Shown: positions 45,664 to 55,588, numbered from the stretch's first letter. The stretch: DNA of 64,000 nucleotides from Streptomyces zingiberis (GCF_012034935.1 NZ_JAATEN010000008.1:1-64000), one strand, 5' to 3'. Numbers and translations: made by a program. Notes: generated from the letters alone by a model not told the origin.

Positions 45664-46755
45664 TCAGCCGGCCGTGTGCCCGTACCGCCCGCCGGGACCG
45701 ACGGGCGCGGTGCGCGGCGCGCGGTCGGCGCCCGGCTGCGGTCTGCGGCTGCCGGTCGGCCCGGCCGGGGAGCGCTCGGACCGGCCGGGGTGGGGGTGCG
45801 TCCGCGGCGCCGGATAGGTCCGCGGCGGCGCGCCCCCGTAGCCCGTACCGCCCGGCCGGGAACCGGTTGCGGCCGCCACCGGCTCACGGGGCGGGACGGG
45901 CCCGGCCGGCTCACGCGCCGCCGGTGCCGTGGCCGTCCCGTCGGGGACCGCGGTGCTCGGGAGCCGTTCGGGCACCGCGGGAAGCGGGGGGATGGGGAAG
46001 GGCAGCGGTGCCGGCCGGCGGCCCGCCTTCAGCCGGTCCCGGGTGTCCAGCAGCCAGTCGTTCGCGGCGGCGATCAGCGGCTCGCACCACGGCAGCGCCA
46101 GTAGCACCACCAGTCCGGCGATCCACCCCAGGAGGACATCGCTCACCCAGTGGGTGCCCAGGTAGACGGTGGTCGCGCCGACCCCGAGCGCGAAGCCGGC
46201 GGCGACCAGCGACAGCACCCGCCGGGCCCGCGGCGTCGTCGCCAGATAGGCCAGAATCCCCCAGGTCACCACCGCGTTGGCGGTGTGACCGGAGGGAAAT
46301 ATGTCACCGCCGGCGAACATCTCGTCCGCCCCGACGGTGGTGGCGTAGTGCGGGCCGAGCCGCCCGAGCCCGTATTTCACCGAGCCCACGGTGCTGTTGA
46401 GCAGCAGCAGCGCCGCGCCCAGTACCAGCAGCGGGCGCAAGGTGCGCTGCCGCCAGGAGCGCCAGCCCAGCCAGGCGGCGACCAGCACCGCCGTCGGGCC
46501 GCGCTGCCCGAGCACGACGAAGTAGTCGAGCGCGGCGTGCAGCTCCGGCCACTGCTTGTACGGGCGGAAGAGCATGACCTGCCAGTCCAGGTGGACCAGA
46601 CGGTCGCTCACGAGCACGGCCAGCACGATCGCGGCGTAACAGGCGACGGCCGAGGCGAGGAGCACCTTGCGTGTTCGGCTCATCCGCGGGACATCGCGGT
46701 TGCTCGCTCTCTCAGGCTCCTGTTCGAGCCGGGCGAGGATTCGGTCGGTACGCAC
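45664..46755 (-). CDS. PAP2-family membrane phosphatase
   Basis: A 363-aa membrane protein with about six helices. The PAP2 motifs are KYGLGRLGP (a variant of KX6RP), the central PSGHT (IFPSGHTANAV), and GTHWVSDVLLGW with the catalytic His and the Asp of the third motif. It probably dephosphorylates a lipid or polyprenyl phosphate at the membrane surface. The last ~120 residues are a Pro/Arg-rich disordered cytosolic tail. GTG 46755 is chosen because of the TAACGT box 7 nt upstream; an ATG at 46683 is a shorter alternative. Confidence 0.85.
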   Translation of the reverse strand: MRTDRILARLEQEPERASNRDVPRMSRTRKVLLASAVACYAAIVLAVLVSDRLVHLDWQVMLFRPYKQWPELHAALDYFVVLGQRGPTAVLVAAWLGWRSWRQRTLRPLLVLGAALLLLNSTVGSVKYGLGRLGPHYATTVGADEMFAGGDIFPSGHTANAVVTWGILAYLATTPRARRVLSLVAAGFALGVGATTVYLGTHWVSDVLLGWIAGLVVLLALPWCEPLIAAANDWLLDTRDRLKAGRRPAPLPFPIPPLPAVPERLPSTAVPDGTATAPAAREPAGPVPPREPVAAATGSRPGGTGYGGAPPRTYPAPRTHPHPGRSERSPAGPTGSRRPQPGADRAPRTAPVGPGGRYGHTAG

Positions 46756-47351
46756 GGAACGGACGTTACAGGGGGTGAACGGCCGACCCCCACATACGTG
46801 CGGGTTCGTGATGACGATGTGATGTGGACTTGCTCTCATCGAGAAGTTTATTCGCGGTGTTCCCTCAAATGCCGCGAGGGCTCGGTGGAATTCCCTGGAA
46901 GGCGTTAATCGGGCTCACTTTTCGAGGGCGCGAAGCGTTCATCCCGAAGTCGCCCGCCATTTCCCCGCCCGGCCCTCATGTTCCCCGGGCGGAACTCCGT
47001 GAACCCCACGCTGACCTGGGTTTCCGCCGTCGGCCGGGTCGCCGGCGGGGCGGCCCGCCCACCCGTCCGCCCGCCCCCGCGGGGAGGGCCCGGCTCTTCC
47101 CGCGGGGGCTCCGGAATCGGTCTTCCGGCGGGGGCGGGGCGACGGTGACCCCCGGGGCCCGCCGGAAGCCGCCCGGCCCGCGGCATGTCGCGTTGACAGC
47201 GGACGGCGGAAGTGAGCCCGGACACAGGCCGCCTCTCCGCGCTCGCGTACCCTGTCGTCTTCACTCACTTCTCGACGCCACGCCGGGCGCGGGCAGGAGC
47301 CGCCCGTTCCGGAGCCCGCCGAGAGCGAGCGCAACACTCGGAGGTGCGCAC
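46756..47351. other. Intergenic region between PAP2 and MFS genes
   Basis: About 600 nt without a gene. The part near 46780-46990 is lower in GC. TACCCT at 47248-47253 is a candidate -10 box for the MFS gene, about 100 nt before its ATG. An imperfect dyad (46786-46805) lies on the PAP2 side. Confidence 0.4.
46763..46768 (-). promoter_or_regulatory. Candidate -10 box of the PAP2 gene (leaderless)
   Basis: TAACGT on the minus strand, 7 nt before GTG 46755, with no Shine-Dalgarno sequence between. Confidence 0.45.
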
Positions 47352-49247
47352 ATGTCCGGAACGGCCAAGGCCCGCGGACCACGGGCGGCGGACGTTCCCC
47401 GGCAACCACCGCCCCCCGCCGGCGGCCCCAGCCGCTGGGCGGTCCTGGTCGTCCTCTGCGTCAGCCTGCTGCTGGTCGCGCTGGACGCCACCGTCCTCCA
47501 CGTCGCCGTCCCCGCCGTCACCGAGGATCTCCGGCCCGGGGCGGTGGAACTCCTCTGGATCGTCGACGCCTATCCGCTCGTCGCCGCCTCGCTGCTGATC
47601 CTCTTCGGCACCCTCGGTGACCGGGTCGGCCGCCGCCGCGTCCTCCTCCTCGGCTACGGGATCTTCGGCGTGGCCTCCCTCGTCGCCGCCACCGCGGACA
47701 GTCCCTACATGCTCATCGCGGGGCGGGCCCTGCTCGGCGTCGGCGGCGCGATGATCATGCCCGCCACGCTCTCCATCCTCCGCCAGGTCTTCCCCGACCG
47801 CCGGGAACGGGCGCTGGCCATCGGCATCTGGAGCGCGGTCGCGGCCGTCGGCGCGGCCGTGGGCCCGCTGCTCGGCGGGGCGCTGCTGGAGCACTTCTGG
47901 TGGGGCTCGGTCTTCCTGATCAACCTCCCGCTGATGGCCGTCTGTCTCCCCGTCGGCCGCTGGCTCCTCCCGGAGTCCACCGGGGACGGGGAAGGCCCCT
48001 GGGACGTGCTCGGCGCGCTCATGGCCGCCTTCGGCCTCGCGGGCACCGTCCTCGGCGTCAAGCGGGCCGGGAGCGGGGAACCCGTCCTCGACCTGTTCAC
48101 GACGGGCCCGCTGCTCGTGGGGCTGGTGCTGCTGGTGCTCTTCGCCCGCCGGCAGCGGCGCCGCGAACACCCGCTGGTCGACCTGCGGATGTTCGCCCGC
48201 CCGGCCTTCGGCACCTCTGTGGGCTGCATCGTGCTGGCGATGCTGGCCCTGGTCGGCCTCCAGCTCATCGCCACCCAGTACCTCCAGCTCGTCCTCGGTT
48301 TCTCCCCGCTGGAGACCGGGCTCCGGATGGTGCCGCTGACCTGCGCGGCCATGGCCGCCGGTCTGCTCGGCTCGCGGATGCTCCAGCGGTTCGGCCCGCG
48401 CGCCATGGTCGCCGCAGGATTCGCGCTGACCGCCGTGGCCGTCGTCTCGCTGACCGCCATGGGCCAGCAGGACCGGCCCGCGCTCCTCCTCACCGGCTTC
48501 GTCCTGCTCGGTTTCGGCCTGGAGACCACGCTCTTCGGCGCGTACGAGTCGATGCTCAGCGACGCGCCCGCCGAGCAGGCCGGTGGCGCCGCCGCGATCG
48601 GCGAGACCTCCTACCAACTCGGCGCCGGCATCGGCATCGCCCTGCTCGGCACGGTGATGAACGCGGTCTACGCACCGGCGGTCGCCGGGACGCCCGGGGT
48701 CCCGGCCGGCGCCTCGCGCGCCGCCGCCCACTCCCTGGGCGAGGCCCAGGAGGTGGCGCGCGGACTCGACGGGCCGGCCGCGGCCGCGCTGCGCACCGCC
48801 GCCCGGGAGGCGTTCGTCCGCGGCCTCCACGTCACGCTGGCGGTCAGCGCGCTCCTGCTGCTGCTGGGCGCCCTGGCCGCGCTGCGGCTGCCGCGCCGCA
48901 TGGACGGCGACCGTCCCTGCGGGCCGGCCGACCCGGCCGGGGCGGGGGAGCCGGCCGGGGCGGACGGGCCGCGGGGAGCGGCGACGCCGGAGCGGCGCGA
49001 CCCCGGCCCGCACACCGCCGGGCCGTACCCGGCCGCCACCCTCCCCGCCCGCCGGCCGGGAGGCGCGGGGGGCCGGGAGGCCGCCGGTGAACCGCCACAC
49101 CGGGACCGGGAGAAGTCCGGGGACGCCGGGGGTGCCAGCGCCGCGGGGGACGCCGGGAACACCTTCAGGAAGACGGGGAAGGACGGCCGAAGGGACGGCG
49201 GAAGGGACGGTGAGCGGGACACCGCGGCCGTGACCGCCCACCGCTGA
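47352..49247 (+). CDS. MFS exporter, DHA2 (EmrB/QacA) type
   Basis: A 631-aa proton-driven exporter with 14 membrane helices. The helix-1 motif LLLVALDATVLHVAVPAV, the GTLGDRVGRRRVLLLG loop A motif, and GALLGVGGAMIMPATLS-type helix 4 are typical of DHA2 drug exporters. The last ~120 residues are a hydrophilic, Gly/Arg/Asp-rich tail unusual for the family. GGAGG lies 7 nt before the ATG. No regulator is encoded beside it; the substrate is unknown. Confidence 0.92.
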   Translation: MSGTAKARGPRAADVPRQPPPPAGGPSRWAVLVVLCVSLLLVALDATVLHVAVPAVTEDLRPGAVELLWIVDAYPLVAASLLILFGTLGDRVGRRRVLLLGYGIFGVASLVAATADSPYMLIAGRALLGVGGAMIMPATLSILRQVFPDRRERALAIGIWSAVAAVGAAVGPLLGGALLEHFWWGSVFLINLPLMAVCLPVGRWLLPESTGDGEGPWDVLGALMAAFGLAGTVLGVKRAGSGEPVLDLFTTGPLLVGLVLLVLFARRQRRREHPLVDLRMFARPAFGTSVGCIVLAMLALVGLQLIATQYLQLVLGFSPLETGLRMVPLTCAAMAAGLLGSRMLQRFGPRAMVAAGFALTAVAVVSLTAMGQQDRPALLLTGFVLLGFGLETTLFGAYESMLSDAPAEQAGGAAAIGETSYQLGAGIGIALLGTVMNAVYAPAVAGTPGVPAGASRAAAHSLGEAQEVARGLDGPAAAALRTAAREAFVRGLHVTLAVSALLLLLGALAALRLPRRMDGDRPCGPADPAGAGEPAGADGPRGAATPERRDPGPHTAGPYPAATLPARRPGGAGGREAAGEPPHRDREKSGDAGGASAAGDAGNTFRKTGKDGRRDGGRDGERDTAAVTAHR

Positions 49248-49311
49248 TCCCGGCCCGCCCCGCCCCCAGGGGTACGCGGGGCGGGGCTGGACAGGCCCGA
49301 ACGCCCCGCCG

Positions 49312-49317
49312 TAGCGT
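49312..49317 (+). promoter_or_regulatory. Candidate -10 box of the acyl-CoA dehydrogenase gene
   Basis: TAGCGT fits TAnnnT, about 80 nt before the ATG at 49396. Confidence 0.3.
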
Positions 49318-49395
49318 CTGATCATCGGGCGGGCGAGCCCTGAGCGACCGTGAGCGGCCCGGCCCGGAGCCGCACCCGATTGGAGGCCCCCAGAG

Positions 49396-50586
49396 ATGCC
49401 CGCAGCCGCAGCGCCGCCGTTCGATCCGCTCGATCCGCTGGGTCTCGACGATCTGCTGGACGCCGAGGAGCGGGCGGTGCGCGACACCGTCCGCCGCTGG
49501 GCCGCGGAGCGGGTGCAGCCGGAGATCGCCGGCTGGTACGAGCGCGGCGAGCTGCCCGTCATCCGCGAACTCACCCGGGAACTGGGCGCGCTCGGCGCCC
49601 TGGGCATGCCGCTCCGGGGCTACGGCTGCGCCGGCGCGAGCGCCGTGCAGTACGGCCTCACCTGCCTCGAACTGGAGGCCGCCGACTCCGGCATCCGCTC
49701 CCTGGTCTCCGTCCAGGGCTCGCTCGCGATGTACGCCGTCCACCGCTACGGCTCCGAGGAGCAGAAGGAGCGGTGGCTGCCGCCGATGGCCGCCGGTGAG
49801 GTGATCGGCTGCTTCGCGCTCACCGAGCCCGACCACGGCTCGGACCCCGGGTCGATGCGGACCCGCGCCCGGCGGGAGCCGGGTGGTGACTGGGTGCTCG
49901 ACGGCCGCAAGACCTGGATCACCAACGGTTCGGTGGCCGGGGTCGCCGTCGTGTGGGCCCGGACCGACGAGGGGGTCCGGGGTTTCCTCGTGCCCGCCGG
50001 GACACCGGGCTTCTCCGCCCCGGAGATCCGCCACAAGTGGTCCCTGCGTGCCTCCGTCACCAGTGAACTCGTCCTGGACGGCGTGCGGTTGCCGGCCGGC
50101 GCCGTGCTGCCGGGGGCCACCGGGCTGGGTGCCCCGCTCGGCTGCCTCACCCACGCGCGGTACGGCATCGTGTGGGGCTCGATGGGCGCCGCCCGCTCCT
50201 GCTTCGAGTCCGCCCTCGGCTACGCCCGGGAACGCGAGCAGTTCGGACGGCCCATCGGCGGCTTCCAGCTCACCCAGGCCAAGCTGGCCGACATGGCGCT
50301 GGAACTCCACAAGGGACTGCTGCTCGCCCACCATCTGGGGCGGCGGATGGACGCGGGGACGCTCCGCCCGGAGCAGGTCAGCTTCGGCAAGCTCAACAAC
50401 GTCCGGGAGGCGATCGCCGTCTGCCGCACGGCGCGGACGATCCTCGGCGCCAACGGGATCTCACTGGAGTACCCGGTGATGCGGCACGCCACCAACCTGG
50501 AGTCGGTGCTCACCTACGAGGGCACCGTGGAGATGCACCAGCTCGTCCTGGGCAAGGCGCTCACCGGGATCGACGCGTTCCGGTGA
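49396..50586 (+). CDS. Acyl-CoA dehydrogenase, glutaryl-CoA type
   Basis: A 396-aa flavoprotein. FALTEPDHGSDP is the FAD/substrate loop, CLTHARYGIVWGSMGAA the conserved helix of glutaryl-CoA dehydrogenase-like members, and the catalytic base is E375 in LTYEGTVEMHQL. The enzyme would oxidise glutaryl-CoA (or a related short acyl-CoA) with decarboxylation, in lysine or aromatic breakdown. GGAGG lies 9-10 nt before the ATG. The sflA gene converges on it with only 10 nt between. Confidence 0.9.
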   Translation: MPAAAAPPFDPLDPLGLDDLLDAEERAVRDTVRRWAAERVQPEIAGWYERGELPVIRELTRELGALGALGMPLRGYGCAGASAVQYGLTCLELEAADSGIRSLVSVQGSLAMYAVHRYGSEEQKERWLPPMAAGEVIGCFALTEPDHGSDPGSMRTRARREPGGDWVLDGRKTWITNGSVAGVAVVWARTDEGVRGFLVPAGTPGFSAPEIRHKWSLRASVTSELVLDGVRLPAGAVLPGATGLGAPLGCLTHARYGIVWGSMGAARSCFESALGYAREREQFGRPIGGFQLTQAKLADMALELHKGLLLAHHLGRRMDAGTLRPEQVSFGKLNNVREAIAVCRTARTILGANGISLEYPVMRHATNLESVLTYEGTVEMHQLVLGKALTGIDAFR

Positions 50587-50596
50587 GCGCCCGGCC

Positions 50597-51031
50597 TCAG
50601 CTCTGGTTGAAGAAGCCGCCCGCCACCCGGCCACCGGGTTCGCCCGTGACGACGCGGTAGTCGGGCGGCGTGAGGAGGAAGACCCGGGTGGCGACCCGCT
50701 CGATGCCGCCGCGCAGACCGAAGACCAGCCCGGCGGCGAAATCGACCACCCGCTTGGCGTCGGACGGCTCCATGGTCGTAAGGTTCACGATCACCGGCAC
50801 GCCCTCCCGGAAGAGTTCGCCGATGGCGCGCGCGTCACGGAAGCCCGCGGGTGTGACCGTGGCGATCCGGCGCCCCTGATCCTGCGCGGCCTCGTCGGCC
50901 ACCTGGATCCGCGGGTCGGTCGCCCAGACCTCCGCGTCCTGCGGGTCCTCGGCGTAGTCGTCGTCGTAGTAGCGCTCGTCGCTGTCGTCGACGAGGCCGA
51001 GCCATGCGCTGGCCCTGCGCACCGATCCCAT
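50597..51031 (-). CDS. sflA: SepF-like cell division protein
   Basis: A 144-aa SepF-family protein. It starts [16 protein letters not shown] with an acidic linker ([15 protein letters not shown]), then the beta-alpha domain ([35 protein letters not shown] in parts) that polymerises and binds FtsZ in true SepF. ATG 51031 has GAGGAGG 5-6 nt upstream. It is not located beside ftsZ, so it is a SepF-like paralogue; streptomycetes have two such proteins, SflA and SflB, which affect Z-ring placement. The conserved neighbourhood fits SflA, but the name is provisional. Confidence 0.8.
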   Translation of the reverse strand: MGSVRRASAWLGLVDDSDERYYDDDYAEDPQDAEVWATDPRIQVADEAAQDQGRRIATVTPAGFRDARAIGELFREGVPVIVNLTTMEPSDAKRVVDFAAGLVFGLRGGIERVATRVFLLTPPDYRVVTGEPGGRVAGGFFNQS

Positions 51032-52025
51032 GGACGCCTCCTCTCTACCCGCGGTCGCTGCCGTCCGCCCTCCTATGGTCGTCCATGATGCGGATGATGC
51101 GCCAAACGGATAGCCCCCGCACGCGCTTTTCGTGACGGTACTGGTGCAGAAGGCCAAAAGGGACATCAGTTCGGTTTGCCGGGTGGGGTGGTGACGGGGC
51201 CTCGGATCGCCGGTCAGGACGGGTGGAACCGGGGTGTTCCGGGCGGCCCCGGAGGGCGGCGGAGGTACCCGGGGCGGGGTGGGTGGCGCCGGAGGCGCGC
51301 GGAAATCAGATGTCCTCCCGGCGTGTCGCGGGCGCCCCTCCTCCTTCCGGCAACTCCGGCGCAACGTCGTGCCAGGTGCGCGGGCCGAGGCCGCGTGCGC
51401 CGCCGAACGCCCCCGGGCCCCCTCCCGGCAGGTGGGGGCTCCCGCCGGGATCTTGGCCTCTGCGGCGGGTGCGCCCGTTGTGACCGTTGTGACCGGGGCG
51501 GCCGAAGCGGAAGTGAAGGCCGGTGGAACGGGCCACCTGCCGCGATGCAACTCGGTGGTCGATTTTCGGACACGGTGTTCCGCCCGTGATGCACCAGTCG
51601 GTGATCCCGGCGGGCCGGCCACGGAGGGCGGCCCGCCGCCGCTCTCCGGCGTGCGGCCGGCGGACCGGTGCGGGGTCGCCGGCGACGGGGCCGGAGGCGG
51701 CGGAGGCGGGCCGGGAGCCCCTCTCAGCAGCGACGATCATGTCTGGCGGGGAGGCGGGGGCCGGAGGGGAACCCTCCGCCGCCGGGACGCGTCCCAGTGG
51801 TGCCCGGAATCCGGGGCGCCGCGCGTGGCCGCGAGTCCCCGGGGCAGTCCGCTCTGCCCTCATGACCGGCCGAAAAGGGCCCTTGTGAACTCGTGTTCCA
51901 CCCCCGAATACTCCTCGCAGTGCTTGTCAGGGGCACGACGTATCCGGAATCCGGAGTGTTCCCTGACTGCGCCTCACGGTCCGCCCACCCCAAGCGGATC
52001 TATCGATTCTTCTCTGGAGGAAGCA
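51032..52025. other. Long intergenic region before the first protease
   Basis: Almost 1 kb with no gene I trust. Long GC-rich frames are present on both strands but lack start signals and normal composition. The last ~150 nt hold the protease promoter. Confidence 0.5.
51883..51912 (+). promoter_or_regulatory. Protease promoter P1
   Basis: TTGTGA (51883-51888), an 18-nt spacer and AATACT (51907-51912). The same layout with most of the spacer (AAC..CGTGT.CC) and GAATACTC.TCGC recurs before the second protease. It lies 113 nt before the start codon. Confidence 0.6.
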
Positions 52026-52925
52026 GTGAGGATCAAGCGCACGGCCCCCCACGGCGCGGTGGCGAGACGCACCCGGCTGATCGCCATCGCCTCCGGCCTG
52101 GCGGCGGCCGCCGCATTCACCGTGCCGGCCACCGCCAGCGCGGAACCCACCGTCACCTACAGCGCCAACCAGCTCGCCGAGGCGAGCGACGCGGTGCTGG
52201 ACGCCGATGTGGCGGGCACCGCCTGGCATGTCGACAAGGCGACCAACACTGTCGTCGTGACGGTGGACAGCACCGTCTCGAAGGCCGAGATCGCGAAGAT
52301 CAAGAAGGAGGCCGGCACCGAGGCCGGCGCCCTCAAGATCGAGCGCACCCCCGGCGTCATGCAGAAGTACGTCCAGGGCGGCGACGCCATCTACGCGAGC
52401 GGCTGGCGCTGTTCCGCCGGGTTCAACGTGCGCTCCGGCAGCACCGACTACATGCTCACCGCCGGCCACTGCACCGACGGTGCGGGCACTTGGTGGTCCA
52501 ACTCCGGCCGGACCACGGTCATTGGCCCGACGGTCGGCTCCAGCTTCCCCAACAACGACTACGGCCTGGTCCGTTACGACGGCTCGGTCAGCCGCCCGGG
52601 TACCGCCGGCGGTGTCGACATCACCGGCGCGGCCAACGCGACCGTGGGCATGTCCGTCACCCGGCACGGCTCCACCACGGGCACCCACAGCGGAAGCGTC
52701 ACCGGCCTCAACGCCACGGTGAACTACGGTGGCGGCGACATCGTCTACGGCATGATCCGGACCAACGTCTGCGCCGAGCCCGGCGACTCCGGCGGCTCGC
52801 TGCGCTCCGGCAGCCTGGCGATCGGCCTGACCTCCGGCGGCAGCGGCAACTGCTCCTCCGGCGGCACGACCTTCTTCCAGCCGGTGGTCGAGGCCCTCAA
52901 CGCCTACGGTGTGAGCATCTACTGA
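52026..52925 (+). CDS. Streptogrisin B-like secreted serine protease
   Basis: A 299-aa prepro-protease of family S1 (alpha-lytic/streptogrisin type). It has a signal peptide to about residue 38 (TASA), a pro-region that ends near [10 protein letters not shown], and a ~185-residue mature enzyme. The catalytic triad is H148 (TAGHC), D178 (NNDYG) and S255 (PGDSGGS). Length and pro-region match streptogrisin B precursors very closely. Four Cys are seen in the mature part (two disulfides expected). GTG 52026 has GGAGGAAG just upstream. It is extracellular protein breakdown. Confidence 0.95.
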   Translation: MRIKRTAPHGAVARRTRLIAIASGLAAAAAFTVPATASAEPTVTYSANQLAEASDAVLDADVAGTAWHVDKATNTVVVTVDSTVSKAEIAKIKKEAGTEAGALKIERTPGVMQKYVQGGDAIYASGWRCSAGFNVRSGSTDYMLTAGHCTDGAGTWWSNSGRTTVIGPTVGSSFPNNDYGLVRYDGSVSRPGTAGGVDITGAANATVGMSVTRHGSTTGTHSGSVTGLNATVNYGGGDIVYGMIRTNVCAEPGDSGGSLRSGSLAIGLTSGGSGNCSSGGTTFFQPVVEALNAYGVSIY

Positions 52926-52958
52926 CAGCAGGGGCCGGCGCGCGTCCCGCCGGCTGAC

Positions 52959-52993
52959 GGAGCCCCCGCCCGAGTCGACCGGGCGGGGGCTCC
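52959..52993 (+). terminator. Terminator of the first protease
   Basis: A 14-bp stem (52959-52972 with 52980-52993) with a 7-nt loop, 34 nt after the stop. Confidence 0.8.
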
Positions 52994-53865
52994 CGCGTTT
53001 CCCGCGGCCTCGCCCACCGGGGTCTTGGCCTGCCGTTCGTGTCGCTCGGGGCGCCCGTCCCGCTCCGGTCCGCCGGGGCGGGACGGGCGTGTGTGCGCCC
53101 GGCCGGGGGCGCTGTCTCCCGGGGGGCTCCGGGGCTCCCCGGTGACTCCCGGTGGACGGGGCCGGGGCGGCGGCCGGCGGGTCCGGGCGGCCGGCGCGGA
53201 CCCCGAACGGCGGGCGCCGGTGAGACCGCGGCGGGCGCCGCCGGTGGGGCGGCGGCCCCTTCCTGCTCCCCGCCCCGGACGCTCCGGACCACGGCGGCGG
53301 TGGCCGCGGGGAAGGGCGCCGTCCCGGTGCCGCCCTCCCTGGTCGCGTGCGGGTGCTTCCCCCGCCGGGGGTGAGGAAGGGCTGCCCGGCCCGAGTGGCC
53401 CGAGTGGCCCGACGGGCACGGCGTGGACGGTGACCCCGGCGGAGGAAGCCGCCCGGAGAGGCGCGCGGGCCGGCGTGGGAGGGTACCCGGAACGGCCCCC
53501 GGAGACGGGCGTCGGGGGCCGGGTGGTGGGGCCGGAAGGGCGCCGGGCGGCGAGGCCGGGTGGTGGGACGGGAGAGCGCCCGGCGGGGGACCGTCCGTGC
53601 GGCCGGGGCCGGGTACGGGGCCCGGCCGTCCGCTGGCCGGCCACAGCCCTGCGCATAGCGGTGATCCGGCGATGATTTCCGGCCAGGCCGGTCGGCGTTC
53701 CGCCGTGGCCGGTGCGCGCGAATCGCGGCGCTGCCGTCCGTTCACCGGAAGGCCGCGTACGGAAATCGGTAGGCGTCCGATGGTCGGATGTGGATGTTCG
53801 GAAACCGGCTGGTGCGGGCGGAGTGAGGGTTGTCCGCCTTTTCTGTGCCGGAGATGCGGAGGATC

Positions 53866-53895
53866 TTGTGAACGCCGTGTGCCCGTCGGAATACT
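53866..53895 (+). promoter_or_regulatory. Protease promoter P2
   Basis: TTGTGA (53866-53871), 18 nt, AATACT (53890-53895): same hexamers and spacer as P1. It lies 118 nt before the start codon. A GACGTATC box occurs downstream of both promoters (51937 and 53953). Confidence 0.6.
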
Positions 53896-54013
53896 CGTCG
53901 CTCGTTGGCATGGACGCGACTTACCTCCGCGCCCATGACCTCGGCGTACGACCGACGTATCTCCTCGGGTCCCCGCTCACCCGGCGGGCCCGCCCCCCAC
54001 TGGAGGCTCACGC

Positions 54014-55087
54014 GTGAAGCATCGACGCATACCGCGCCACCGTATCGCCGTCGCCGGAGCCGCCGCCGCGGCCCTCGCCGCCGGCGCGCTCACCCTGAAC
54101 AGCGCCAACGCGGCGCCCGCCCCCACCCCCTCCACCCTCTCGGTGGCCTCGGCCGACAAGCTGGCCGATAACCTCCTCTCCGAACTCGGGAAGGAAGCCG
54201 CCGGTTCCTACTACGACGCCGACGCCAAGCGGCTCGTCGTCAACGTCCTGAACGAGAAGGCCGCCACCGACGTCCGCGAGCAGGGCGCGGTGGCCAGAGT
54301 CGTCGAGCACTCCCTCGCCGACCTGAAGGCGGCGCGCTCCACCCTGGAGGCCGACGCCACCATCCCGGGCACCTCCTGGTCGGTCGACCCGAAGAGCAAC
54401 AAGGTCGTCGTCACCGCCGACAGCACGGTCAAGGGCGCCAAGCTGGAGAAGCTCAACAAGGTCGTCGACGGGCTGGACGGCCGCGCGACCGTCGAGCGGG
54501 TCGCCGGCGAGTTCACGACCTTCGCCTCCGGAGGCCAGGCCATCTACAGCGGCGGCGCGCGCTGCTCGCTCGGGTTCAACGTGGTCAAGGGCGGCGAGCC
54601 GTACTTCATCACGGCCGGCCACTGCGGCAGCACGGGCAGCACCTGGTCCACGTCCTCGGGCGGCTCCGCCATCGGCACCATGGAGGAGTCCAGCTTCCCG
54701 GGCAACGACTACGCGCTGGTGAAGTACACCTCCGGCGGCAGCCAGCCGAGCGAGGTGGACCTCTACAACGGCAGCTCCCAGACGATCACCCAGGCCGGCA
54801 ACGCCACCGTCGGCCAGGAGGTGCAGCGCAGCGGCAGCACCACCCAGGTGCACGGCGGCGAGGTCACCGGCCTCAACGAGACCGTCAACTACCAGGAGGG
54901 GTCGGTCTCGGGTCTGATCAAGACCACGGTCTGCGCCGAGCCCGGTGACAGTGGCGGCTCGCTCTTCGCGGGTTCCACGGCGCTCGGTCTGACCTCCGGC
55001 GGCAGCGGCAACTGCTCCTCCGGCGGCACGACCTTCTTCCAGCCGGTTCCCGAGGCGCTCTCCGCCTTCGGTGCCTCCATCGGCTGA
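54014..55087 (+). CDS. Streptogrisin-family secreted serine protease (SGPD-like)
   Basis: A 357-aa prepro-protease of family S1. A signal peptide ends near NSANA (about 33), and a long pro-region (to about 170) has the alpha-lytic-type fold with [20 protein letters not shown] and [20 protein letters not shown]. The triad is H203 (TAGHC), D232 (GNDYA) and S313 (PGDSGGS). The pro-region is longer than in the first protease, which places it nearer streptogrisin D/C-type precursors. GTG 54014 has GGAGG 7-8 nt upstream. Its C-terminal coding DNA contains a 59-nt block identical to the first protease. Confidence 0.93.
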   Translation: MKHRRIPRHRIAVAGAAAAALAAGALTLNSANAAPAPTPSTLSVASADKLADNLLSELGKEAAGSYYDADAKRLVVNVLNEKAATDVREQGAVARVVEHSLADLKAARSTLEADATIPGTSWSVDPKSNKVVVTADSTVKGAKLEKLNKVVDGLDGRATVERVAGEFTTFASGGQAIYSGGARCSLGFNVVKGGEPYFITAGHCGSTGSTWSTSSGGSAIGTMEESSFPGNDYALVKYTSGGSQPSEVDLYNGSSQTITQAGNATVGQEVQRSGSTTQVHGGEVTGLNETVNYQEGSVSGLIKTTVCAEPGDSGGSLFAGSTALGLTSGGSGNCSSGGTTFFQPVPEALSAFGASIG

Positions 55088-55174
55088 CCCGGCCGGCGCC
55101 GGCCCAGACCGGCTGACGGAAACGGTCCCGCGCCCCGCCGCGTGACCCTCCGCCTCCTCACCCCCCACGGCGGG

Positions 55175-55215
55175 CCGACGGCCCCCGGACACCACAGGTG
55201 TCCGGGGGCCGTCGG
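55175..55215 (+). terminator. Terminator of the second protease
   Basis: A 19-bp stem (55175-55193 with 55197-55215) with a 3-nt loop, 88 nt after the stop. Confidence 0.85.
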
Positions 55216-55519
55216 TGTTCTTCCGCGCCCGCCGTCCCCCTGCGTTCCTCTGTGCCCCTCCGTCCCTGTCCGTCTCCCTGTCCGTCCCGCCGCCCGTCCC
55301 GCCGTCCGCGGGACGGGCGGCGGGGCCGGGGAGGGTGTGACGGCGCGGCCCTCCGGCGGGCCCGGCCGCCCGGGGCCGGAGCGGGGCCCGAGCGGTCCGG
55401 ACGGAATCGAACAACCGCCACCGTGACGAAGGTCATCACCCCTCTCCCCGCCGGAGCCCGGGGGAGGGGTCCGCACTCAACTCCGGTGACGGGTCCGGAT
55501 GGTGGCCGGGTGGCCCTTT

Positions 55520-55588
55520 TCCGGCCAGCCGATTCGAACGGCTGCGGCCCGGAGCGCTGCCTGTTCCACCGCGCTGAACTGGCACGAC
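55520..55588 (-). pseudogene. tRNA-like element, probably a tRNA fossil
   Basis: On the minus strand there is a D-arm (GTTC-AGCGCGGTG-GAAC, 55579-55563), an anticodon-like arm of 5 bp with one mismatch and a 7-nt loop, and a perfect T-arm (AGCCG-TTCGAAT-CGGCT, 55543-55527). The acceptor arms pair poorly, there is no variable loop, and position 33 is C. This is not a working tRNA by these signs. Confidence 0.3.

Larger units (their letters stand above)
52926..54013. other. Long intergenic region between the two proteases
   Basis: Over 1 kb without a gene I trust. After the terminator it is very GC-rich with many purine/pyrimidine runs; from about 53680 the GC drops and the promoter of the second protease follows. 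Confidence 0.5.

Noticed and set aside
47265..49607. A 780-codon open frame on the minus strand under the MFS gene
   Set aside because: Low-complexity translation rich in Gly, Arg and Pro opposite a clear transporter gene; a codon-bias shadow.
51234..52025. In-frame upstream extension of the first protease
   Set aside because: The signal peptide and ribosome site begin at GTG 52026, and the length then equals that of streptogrisin B precursors.
53025..53675. A protein gene between the two proteases
   Set aside because: The frame has no ribosome site and an Arg/Gly/Pro composition typical of non-coding GC-rich DNA.
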